A stretch of 64,000 bases of DNA from Capsicum annuum. Taxonomy: Eukaryota > Streptophyta > Magnoliopsida > Solanales > Solanaceae. The stretch lies in the NCBI RefSeq assembly GCF_002878395.1, contig NC_061119.1, positions 16,292,488 through 16,356,487 on the forward strand. The letters run 5' to 3'. Shown in pieces: positions 55,834 to 64,000 of the stretch. The notes beneath the pieces were generated by a model, which did not search any database, was not told where the DNA came from, and worked only from the letters and a program-made list of their open reading frames with translations. The stretch's first letter is position 1. Every line of letters begins with the position of its first letter. A program made the translations under genes and the position numbers.

Positions 55834-56961
55834 TCATACTCGGGATGCATCACAATAAACCATAAATCCCTCTGTACTCTCAGGAAGGGTCAAAATAGGC
55901 ATAGTAGTCAACTTATCTTTCAACCTATCTAAACTATTCTCACAAGAGTCAGACCACAAGAATTTTACCTTCTTTTGAGTCAATCTAGTAAGTGGAGAAG
56001 CTATGGATGAGAAACTCTCTATAAATCTCCTATAGTACCCTGCCAAACCTAAGAAGCTCTAGATGTCGATTGGAGTCGTGGGTCTAGGCCATTTCCCTAC
56101 AGCCTTAACTTTTTGGGGGTCAACCATAATTCCCTCACTAGAAATAATATTCCCTAAAAAGACTATTGAACTAAGCCAGAACTCACACTTAGAAAACTTT
56201 GGATACAGTTCATTGTCTTTAAGAGTCTGAAGGATGATTCAGAGGTGATTAGCATGGTCTTCCTCACTCTTAGAATAAATCAAGATGTCATCAATGAAAA
56301 CTATTCCAAATAGGTCCACGAACTGACGAATCACCCTATTCACGAGGTCCATAAATGTTGCAGAGGCATTAGTCAATCCAAAGGACATGACCAGGAAGTC
56401 ATAGTGAACATATCGGGTTCAGAAAGCTATTTTAGGAATGTCAGGCTCCCTAACCTTCAGCTGATGATAAACCGAACAAAGGTCTATTTTAGAGAAGCAC
56501 TTAGCACCCTAGAGTTGGTCAAAAAGGTATATTTTGGAGAAACACTTAGCACTATGGAGTTGGTCAAAGAGATCATTGATTCTGGGAAGAGGGTACTTAT
56601 TTTTAACCGTGACTTTGTTCAGCTGATGGTAATCTATGCACATACGGAGGGATCCATCTTTCTTACGCATAAAGAATATGGGAGCAACCCAGGGAGAGAC
56701 ACTAGGATGAATAAAGCCTTTATCAAAAAGGTCTTTTAGTTGTTTCTTCAACTTTTTTAACTCGAAAGGAGCCATTTTGTATAGAGAAATAGAAATAGGT
56801 CGTATGTATGGCAATAGGTCAATGCCAAAATCTCTCTCTCTATCTGGTGGTTTTCTAGGGAGGTTATCCGAAAAGACTTCTGGAAATTCATTAACTACCG
56901 GAACAGACTGGAGTAAAGGACTTTCAGTGCTAGAATCTTTGAAATAAGATGATATAGACAA
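55834..56961 (-). pseudogene. Reverse transcriptase and RNase H start of the minus-strand gypsy
   Basis: Open at 56509-56961: D-L-P near 56860, [24 protein letters not shown] near 56625, N-K-Y-P-L-P-R. Then a 15-residue in-frame tandem duplication (L-F-D-Q-L-x-x-A-K-C-F-S-K-I, 56486-56575), M-S-F-G-L-T-N-A near 56370, the catalytic box F-I-D-D-I near 56295, and F-L-G-L-A-G-Y-Y-R-R-F-I near 56050. RNase H begins V-Y-C-D-A-S at 55845-55862. The duplication and stops near 56530 and 56060 inactivate it. Confidence 0.82.
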
Positions 56962-57149
56962 CCTTTAGATATGAGCTTACGGGCTCTAGGATAGGATATG
57001 AACTTTCCTGTATGTGCAAGAGAATATCCCTCCCACTCTATAACTGGCTCATTAGAAAAATAGAAGGTGACCTTTTGGGTTCTAATGTATAACATAGCAT
57101 AACATGAATGGAGCCAATCCATCCCCAGAATAGCATCAAAATTATCCAT
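56962..57149 (-). pseudogene. Protease remnant of the minus-strand gypsy
   Basis: Only the C-terminal part of the aspartic protease survives: F-D-A-I-L-G-M-D-W-L-H near 57130. The catalytic D-S/T-G-A motif and the CCHC knuckle that should lie between gag and this point are absent, and the gag tail is separated from it by only about 100 bases. An internal deletion removed them. Confidence 0.72.
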
Positions 57150-57229
57150 ATCTTTAGACTTAGCTCACTTAGCTTTCCTTTCTTTATCCTATACTTCTTC
57201 TTGCCTCTTCTTCTCCTCTTCTTCATGTA

Positions 57230-58078
57230 GCATATGCATTGTTAGCCTGGAGATATCCATGTCTTTGTTCAGTATTTCCCCCTTACATTCCAATGCCAAA
57301 TCATCAGAAAGACCTGATGCAAACTTCCTCATATGAGCCCTCATATTGCACACCAATTCCAGAGCATAACGGGATAGTTGGGTGAATTTTAATGCATATC
57401 CCTGATACTTATCTTCCCCTGCTTTAGATTCACAAATTCTTCATCCTTAGTTTTCCTTAATTCCTAGGGAAATAAATAATCCAAGAAAGCCTCTAAAAAT
57501 TCTCCCTATACAATAGGATTATCATCCTCACCTCTCAGCTCTTCCAACTTATCGTACCACTAGTAAGCCACGTCCTTTAGCTGATAAGATACAAACTCTA
57601 CCCCCTCAGTATCACTAGCATGTATGACTCTAAATATTTTATCCATTTCATCAATAAACCCTTGAGGGTCCTCCTCAACCTTAGTACCCATAAAAGTGGG
57701 TAGGTTCAGACTTATGAAATGGCCAACCTGAGTGATTTCATAAGAATTAGGTATAGAACTCACATCTCTAGATTGGTGAGACCGAGAAGCCACAAGTTGA
57801 GAAATCATATGGATGGACTGACGAAACTCAACTCGAGACTTCCCTCTAAGGAGACTAGGTACAGTTAACACCGGATGGAGGAGCCTGAGGATGGCTAGTT
57901 TGAACTGGAGGAACCCCTGGAGTAGCAGTAAACTCTGGGGATGGGCTATATAATGGGTCTGTATCCTATGAGATGGGTGGACATCTATAGCATTTGCCCC
58001 AGTATGAGAAAAGTTCTCCGTAGAGGTGTCCTGAACATAGGGTCTACGAGGAGGAATATCTGAAATATGGAAAGTCAT
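57230..58078 (-). pseudogene. gag of the minus-strand gypsy
   Basis: Open at 57560-58078 on the minus strand. The core reads F-M-G-T-K-V-E-E-D-P-Q-G-F-I near 57690 and Y-Q-L-K-D-V-A-Y at 57563-57590, standard for Solanaceae Tekay-type gag. The N-terminal 100 residues look frame-shifted relative to the family. Past the stop at 57560, other frames show F-L-D-Y-L-F-P near 57480 and F-V-N-L-K-Q-G-K near 57440, and then a charged K/R/E-rich tail near 57200. Confidence 0.75.
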
Positions 58079-58242
58079 GAGTTAGGAATATTCATACTCT
58101 ACAGTATGAGCTAGAACATGAAGAAAAGAGAAACATTCCTAAATGCCTGATTGTTTCCTCCTTATAAGTGTGGTGTGCTACACACCCATAAAAAGAACTC
58201 TACTCGGTACGACTTTGTAGATGCCTTAGGAACCTGAACCTT
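58079..58242 (-). other. Leader between PBS and gag of the minus-strand gypsy
   Basis: About 160 bases between the primer site and the gag ATG, with no coding content. Confidence 0.5.
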
Positions 58243-58254
58243 GCTTTGATACCA
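58243..58254 (-). promoter_or_regulatory. Primer binding site of the minus-strand gypsy
   Basis: On the minus strand TGGTATCAAAGC, one base different (G to A) from the initiator-Met site TGGTATCAGAGC. Confidence 0.85.
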
Positions 58255-58256
58255 AG

Positions 58257-60307
58257 CTATTCATGACCTAAACCTAGGTGCTATCCATGACAGATATCCC
58301 AAACCATGAAGGCCCAGAGACCTCTTAGCATGTAATTATAAGCATAACTCATATAAAATAAAAGTGCAAAAGGTAAACTAAAAAACATGGTAGTCTCATA
58401 ATCAAAATTTAAACTTCATAACATCAAATCATAAAAATAAACCCAAATCTAACCTAAAACAATCTACGAAGCCTCTACTGAATTGAAAACAATAGTATGT
58501 CTAAACTAAGACAAGTCCCCTGACCGAACCATAAAACAACTAAAAACTAACAGTGGATAGGATGCTTTTCGAAGTAAGGGAGGCTTACCAACTCTAACTA
58601 TTTAAGGGAAATCTACTGCTGAACTAGGCCATGGAAATGTGCCTTAGAACCTATAGGGAAAGAGGGTCAATACTTGGAAAGTACTGGTATGCAGAATAAT
58701 CCAAAATAGCTTATAATTGAAGTAAAATATGTAAGAGCAGTTCGCAATCAATTTAGAATAATATAAGTAAAAAACACGGGCATACTTCAAAGATTCAAAA
58801 CATTCTTTAAAAAAATAAACTCAACCATCTTTATTTTAGATTTGAGCTAGATGATGCACCCTACAACTTAGTACCCACCGGCTATATGGGTCTGCCATTA
58901 ACTCGTTGGCCAAGCCCTCAACGTAAGTTTATCGTAAGGGCTAGAGTCTCTGATATATGATACGCCAAAATCACATAACAAGTATATAATCCCTATATGA
59001 GACATCCTAATCCTATGTCAGCAAAATACATCTTTGGAAATGAGTTATCTAAACTCATACCTTCTTCGGGTAACCATCTAGCTCTCTTTAAGCCCAATTT
59101 TAGCCTCTTAAAACATGTATCTTACTTAAGACATTCTTTTATTTTATGTTAAGGGCATTCTATAATAGGTATCGTCATATCCATACTTGCAAGCCATATC
59201 ATATCAAATCATGTCTATATCCCTCTTTATTCAAAAACATGTTAATGACCACCAAAAGATTTAAACATCATATGAGAGTCCTTAGTTCAAATAGCACATA
59301 AAACATATGCAAAACATGTTCTTCTTAATACTTTAACATGGGGTGGCCAATTCTTACATAAAATACATGCATTTCTTTATTTGGACATAAGAGTATTTAT
59401 AAGTTAATAAAAACACCCTCTCAGTAGATCATAAAGCAATGCAATTTCACAAATGATAGTAAAACATTTGAATCAAACTTTTTAACCATTCGTATAAACA
59501 ACTACAACATGTTAGGTCAATAAATTTTGTAGCAAGAGAGGGAATCTCATAAGTCATTCTCTCATATGAATTCTCAAAAATCATAACATATGTACACATG
59601 AAAACAATTCAAGTTTAAGGGAAAACACCATAGTTTATACAAGATTTCATCATAAAAAGGGGTTTACAATGCATGCTCTTTAACAATTTCAAAACCCATT
59701 TCATATACGTAATTATATACCTTAAAAGCTTGTTTAAATGATAAATTTTCACCCAGGAGATTTAGGATAGTCCCACATACCTTGATAACGATGAGAACAT
59801 AAGGAAATTTAACCCTTGAAGCTAAAAATCCTCAATCCTAGGTAGTTTCTCTTCTCTTTATTAAGGGAGAACAATTTAGGGAATTTTAGGAGTGAAATAA
59901 CATGTGTTAAGACCTATATTTCGTTCATATATTATTAGGGACGGTTATAGGATGTGAAAAGACCACAACGCCCTTAAAATAGGATAAAATGGAGCAACTT
60001 TTGTTGCTTGGATTTTGCCCTATGGTGAATGGCCATAGCAAACCACTGGGTTTGCAGCACATGGACAAAGACAACCTCAGGTTTGGTAGAGAAAGACCAA
60101 AGCCAACCCATTCCAGTGGTGTTTGGAGATTCCTTCGCAGCTTAGAGCCTTTACAGAGGGTCCCTTTTGTGACCTCCACCCATTTTCAACACCCAAAAGT
60201 AACCCCAAAGCAACCCACAACCACTAAAATCGGTTTACGATCGATATAGGGATCCTAAGGATCATTTTAAAGGCATTAATCTAGCGATTAAAGTGTAGGG
60301 TATTACA
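58257..60307 (-). repeat. 5' LTR of the minus-strand gypsy element
   Basis: About 2.05 kb, matching 51568-53847. The best conserved part is 59030-60307 (equal to about 52570-53847). The right boundary is clear (minus strand TGTAATACCCTACACTTTAA). The left one is set by the primer site. Confidence 0.8.
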
Positions 60308-61020
60308 CATTCAAGCTCTGTTAGTGTTACACGCAAAAGGCAAACATCTCAGGAGCTTCATGCTATAACTAAGGTACTCCCTAAAACTCATTCTTATCAC
60401 AATCTGCTCCTCATTTATTTAGCTAATAGTTATTCCAGAAATAGTAATAAACCCTTTAGGTTGGAAAAGTTTTGGATGGATCATTCGGAGTTTAGTAATA
60501 TTTTTTTGACAAACTTGGGCAAACACGGATTTTTGTCATGCTATTCCTGCCTTCAGGGAAAATGTTCTTAATTAGAACCACCATACCTTTGATCATATTC
60601 TCTGTAATATAAGAGGATCCTTACTAGACTTGCAGGGATACAAAATTCACCTTCCAACCCCTCCAGTGCTTTTCTCCAACTCTCGAACAACAACTCAAAA
60701 GTGATTATAATAATATTCTAAAAAATAAAGAAGATTATTGGAATATGTGGTCTCGAATTACTTGGCTTAGCAGAGGCGATGCTAATACCAGATTTTTTCA
60801 CTCTTTTGTCATCAATAGATGTAGAAGAAATAAAATTTCCTACTTTAAGGATGAGAATGATAATTGGATAGCTTACTCCAATTTGATTTCCAAACATTCT
60901 CTTTCTTTCTTCTCTAACTTCTTTACTACGATTCATATCTCCACAAATTGGTCTCACATTAATAATCTACTCCTAGTTTTCATAAAATTGACCTTTCAGA
61001 CTTAAACAGTACTCTTTGAG
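60308..61020 (+). pseudogene. LINE ORF2, region between endonuclease and reverse transcriptase
   Basis: F-R-L-E-K-F-W-M-D-H (60452-60481), then frame-shifted, L-S-R-G-D-A-N-T-R-F-F-H-S at 60764-60802 and R-C-R-R-N-K-I near 60817. This is the typical pre-RT segment ending in a helix that leads to the RT. Stops at 60570 and 61003 break it; the frame is open at 60745-61005. Confidence 0.75.
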
Positions 61021-61040
61021 ATTTTGAGATAACTTAAGCT

Positions 61041-62160
61041 TTGTTTTCTTTCAAGCCGTTTAAGGCACCTGGACGAGATGGTCTTTACCCATATTTCTTC
61101 CAATTCCAATGGTATGCTGTAGGTCATTCGGTAAAAAAGATGTGTCATGAATTTTTCAACACTCTATCTCTCCCGAATAATATGAATGACACATTTCTTT
61201 GTTTTATTCCTAAATTTTCTTATGAAAATCACTTAAAGAATTTTTTCCCTGGTAGTCTTTGTAACACTACTTGCAAAATTATTACCAAAATCATCACTAA
61301 CTGCATTAAATATTATCTACGGAACCTTATTAGTCCTTATCAAGCTAGATTTTTGAAGGATCATCGGGCATGTGATAATGTCATTCTTATCCAAGAATTG
61401 ATGAACCATATTACCAATTGTAAAAATAGAATTGGTAGTATTATCCTTAAGCTAGACTTGGAGAAGGCTTTCGACTGCCTTGAGTGGTCCTTTGCTTATC
61501 GTACTCTTTTGTATTTCAAGTTTCCTCCAAAAATTACTACCCTTATTATGAATTGTATTTCCTCTAGTAATATTGTTGTTCTAATTAATGGTATCCAAAC
61601 TAGCTACTTCTCTCCATCTCAGGGCATTGACAGGGTGATCCGATGTCACCCTATATTTTTATTTTGTGTATGGACCTCTAATCCAACTATACTATCCACC
61701 AAGTAGATAAACTCAGCTGGAATCCAATAACCCTCAGTCGTAATGGGCCTTCTTTATCAGAATTTTTCTTTGCTGATAACCTCTCTTTTATCTCCAAAGC
61801 TACTACTAAATATGTCTATTACATTCATGATTGTATGAATTGATTTAGTGTGTTGTCCTGAAAAAGAATTAATGCTTCTAAGTCTAAGGTTATCTTCTCC
61901 CCTCTCTGCTCAAGAGAGATTCTAACTCTTATTATGGATCTTTTTGGCATCTTCACCTCGACTAATTTTGGACAATATTTAGGTTTTCCTATTCTAAATC
62001 ACAAACAAAAAAGTTTTGATTTTCAATTTCTTATTGATAATATGCGAAATAAACTCTCCTCCTGGAAATCCAAATTTCTATCCCCAACAGGAAGATTGGT
62101 TCTTATTAAGTCTATCCTAGATGTTATCCCAACATATAGAATGTAATATCTGAAAATCCC
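61041..62160 (+). pseudogene. LINE reverse transcriptase
   Basis: K-A-P-G-R-D-G near 61065, P-G-S-L-C-N near 61249, Q-A-R-F-L-K near 61340, L-D-L-E-K-A-F-D near 61456 carrying the first catalytic aspartate, and then the G-I-R-Q-G-D-P box interrupted by a one-base deletion at about 61626 (reads G-I-D-R-V-I). The second catalytic box reads F-A-D-N at 61769-61780, where the family has F-A-D-D. G-Q-Y-L-G-F-P near 61970, W-K-S-K near 62064 and G-R-L-V-L-I-K-S near 62091 follow. Both changes would inactivate the enzyme. Confidence 0.82.
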
Positions 62161-63290
62161 AAAAAGATTTGTAATATACTATATAACATCTGAAACTCCC
62201 CCAAAAAATTTATAACACCATTGATAAAATCCAGCGTGATTTTCTTTGGGTATCAACCACCCAAAAGCACAAGCTTCATTACATAGCCTGGGATAAGGTT
62301 ACCACTTTGAAAAATAATAGGGGGTTGGGGCTTCATAAAGCCGAAATCAAAAACCAAACTATTATTACCAGTCTTTCTTAGAGATTATTTACAAATCCTG
62401 GTGATCTCTGGTCCAGATTATACTCCATAAATATAATAATCACCGTAACAGCTCCTCTAAATCCTTTATTTGGAAAAATATTCTTTATGGGGGTTTATTT
62501 GTACTCAGGCTATTACTTGGGAGCCAACTTTGGGCTCAACTATAAGTCTTTGGAATCAACATTGTGTCCTAGTTTACCATCTCTACGACATCTCTTCCAT
62601 GACCCTCTAGCATGCAATGAAGCCTTCCTATGTCTTGCTGATATCTGGTCCGGTTATAATTGGGATTGGGGAAACTTTCCTTTCACATCCTACGACTTTT
62701 CACTGATAAGCCGGACAATATTTATCCTAACCTTCATATTGGTAATTGGGACAAGTCTTTATAAGAATGGTTTTTTTCTATTATAGCTGTTTATAATGTC
62801 CTTACGCACCCTAGTACCTCCATTTACATTTTCCTTTGGATTTGAAATTTAAAAACTTTGGGAAAAATAAAATCACTTTCTCTGGCTTTGTTCCTATGTC
62901 AGGCTTCCTACTACTGACTATCTTAGCTTTGTTGGTATTTTTCAATACCCTACATATCCGATTTGCCATCTAGAACCTGAAACAATCACTAATATTTTCT
63001 TACATTGAAATGTGGCAAGGAAAATCTGGATGTATATAGGTATAAACCTATCCAATGTTGACACTACACATCAACATTAGCTCAATACTCTAAAAAAACT
63101 TTCCCCACCTTTTCCCGATTCACCTATAAATTGGTTGACCTTCCTGTCTTTTACCCTTTCGTATTTATGGACCAATTGAAATAATAATGTCTTCCACAAG
63201 AAAACTTATCTTCGAAATGTAGCTATGGTCCAAATTATAACTTTGTAATACCTCCACCCAAGTAACCATATGGGCTTGATTACTGTGACA
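62161..63290 (+). pseudogene. LINE thumb and connection, zinc-finger-like region
   Basis: W-V-S-T-T-Q-K-H-K-L-H-Y near 62250, W-D-K-V near 62291 and G-G-L-G-L/R-N-x-equivalents (R-G-L-G-L-H-K near 62320) continue the family's C-terminal half. An open frame at 62487-62786 is only partly meaningful. Near 62965-63010 a short C-H-L-E-P-E-T-I-x-N-I-F-L-H block corresponds to the H/C-rich zf-RVT region. Many stops. Confidence 0.65.
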
Positions 63291-63740
63291 TAAAATGGTT
63301 TCCTCTAAGTGATGGAATATTTAAACTAAATATCGATGGGTCATTTTTTACCAACAGTGTTCTTTGTGATTTTAGAGGAGTTATTTGAGACTCTAAGGGT
63401 GATTGAAAAGTGGGTTATTACAATAAAAGTAACAGCTATTGTCATATAATGGTAGAATTAGAGTCCTTTCTTCATGGTCTTACAGTTGCTAGTACTTATA
63501 TCCTGGTACCTCTTGTTATTGAAATAGATTCGGTAGAAATTCTACTACTCCTTCATAGTCTCCAGCACCATTTACTAATATTCTCTCAAAACGCAGGTTA
63601 ATGTTAAAGAGCATGGGGAATCCAGTGGTACATCATCGTTTTTGTGAGGCCAACAAGATAGCTGAATTTTTGTCAAGAATGGGTTCTAAACTACCTCAAC
63701 CAAGCCATGATCACATTTTGTTATCATCTTTAGTCTAACT
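63291..63740 (+). pseudogene. LINE RNase H domain (RVT_3)
   Basis: L-N-I-D-G-S-F near 63329 carries the first catalytic aspartate, E-L-E-S-F-L-H-G-L near 63453 the glutamate helix, and V-I-E-I-D-S-V-E-I near 63515 the second aspartate. H-R-F-C-E-A-N-K-I-A-E-F-L near 63635 is the terminal block. Stops at 63388 and 63406 and a frame change near 63600 break it. A related but not identical domain remnant lies at 1676-2185. Confidence 0.78.
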
Positions 63741-63958
63741 TGCTGCCTTGCTACAACAAGACTCTAGTGGAACACTAAGTAGTAGATTAACTACTTGGTC
63801 TATGTATAATAACCTATTTTTGTAGGGAACGAAGATATTACTAGTACTCTATCTATTTCTATGAATGCTAAGCCTAGTACTATAGCACCTACTTGTAATA
63901 TTTCCAATATTTTTCAAACTGCACCCAGTAGTTCATCAACTCTTTGTAATGAATTTTC

Positions 63959-64000
<42 letters not shown>
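63959..64000. repeat. (TA)n microsatellite at window edge
   Basis: An uninterrupted TA run of 20 or more units continues to the end of the window. It may be the tail or target of the LINE. Confidence 0.95.

Larger units (their letters stand above)
51568..60307 (-). mobile_element. Tekay/Del-like Ty3/gypsy chromovirus (minus strand)
   Basis: Long LTR copies lie at 51568-53847 (3' LTR) and about 58257-60307 (5' LTR). On the minus strand both start TGTAATACCC. The PBS is at 58243-58254 and a purine tract AAGGAGGGATAA lies before the 3' LTR (53848-53859). Coding remains run leftwards: gag 57560-58078, protease remnant, RT, RNase H, integrase, chromodomain-like end. LTRs are about 90% alike in aligned parts, but their downstream (U5) ends are strongly diverged. 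No target duplication was found (left flank AGTCT, right flank CATTC). Coding is heavily stopped. Confidence 0.88.
60308..63960 (+). mobile_element. LINE (L1-type) retrotransposon, 5'-truncated
   Basis: Coding remains on the plus strand start just after the endonuclease (F-R-L-E-K-F-W near 60452), proceed through the reverse transcriptase and end with a RNase H domain (about 63300-63700), the domain order of plant L1-type elements with a C-terminal RNase H. No endonuclease is present, so it is truncated at the junction with the gypsy LTR at 60307. The 3' end lies at the (TA)n tract at the window edge. Confidence 0.85.

Overview
This 64 kb window is AT-rich plant nuclear DNA made almost entirely of transposable elements and their decayed remains. 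I see no convincing host gene and no tRNA, rRNA or bacterial-type feature. Chromoviral and Copia retrotransposons primed by initiator-Met tRNA, a CACTA (En/Spm) transposon and a DUF1985/Ulp1-protease family point to a dicot. The exact style of the DUF1985/Ulp1 genes, with introns full of CATCTGTTGCAACAGATG-like repeats, resembles what I know from Solanaceae, Capsicum in particular. That assignment is inference. Two 100-N assembly gaps are present, each flanked by duplicated sequence that looks like unmerged contig ends.

Layout: (1) 1-2.76 kb: a fragment resembling a caulimovirus movement protein, part of a dispersed repeat whose second copy lies at 31.8-32.5 kb; a MITE-like element; and a minus-strand RNase H remnant. 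(2) 2.76-18.56 kb: an old non-coding Ty3/gypsy element (LTRs at 2763-4679 and 16213-18561, decayed PBS at 4684) that received two later insertions. One is a young 6.6 kb chromovirus (6404-12994, 555-bp LTRs with about 14 differences, chromodomain, three nonsense codons). The other is a solo LTR (13304-15857, target-site duplication GCATA). (3) 18.56-29.59 kb: a minus-strand Copia element whose integrase region is split by a plus-strand Copia element (21601-26255) with a nearly intact 5-bp target duplication. (4) 29.59-31.84 kb: a decayed third Copia. (5) 32.52-42.50 kb: a complete but mutated CACTA element with palindromic subterminal repeats, a TNP2-type transposase, a second intron-containing transposase gene and a large 88-bp tandem array. 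(6) 42.5-51.5 kb: two inverted copies of a DUF1985/Ulp1-like gene. The plus copy reaches the protease domain but has lost the catalytic cysteine and a splice donor. (7) 51.57-60.31 kb: a minus-strand Tekay/Del-like gypsy element with LTRs of about 2 kb. (8) 60.31-63.96 kb: a LINE with reverse transcriptase and C-terminal RNase H, ending in a (TA)n tract at the window edge.

The genes do not work as a pathway. They are layers of mobile-element capture, insertion and decay. No element here appears autonomous: all coding regions carry stops, frameshifts or lost catalytic residues. The youngest and best preserved is the 6404-12994 chromovirus. The observations most worth checking are the DUF1985/Ulp1 inverted pair with its palindromic repeat arrays, the 77-bp duplication of the CACTA terminus, and the Copia element whose two flanks belong to different host sequences.
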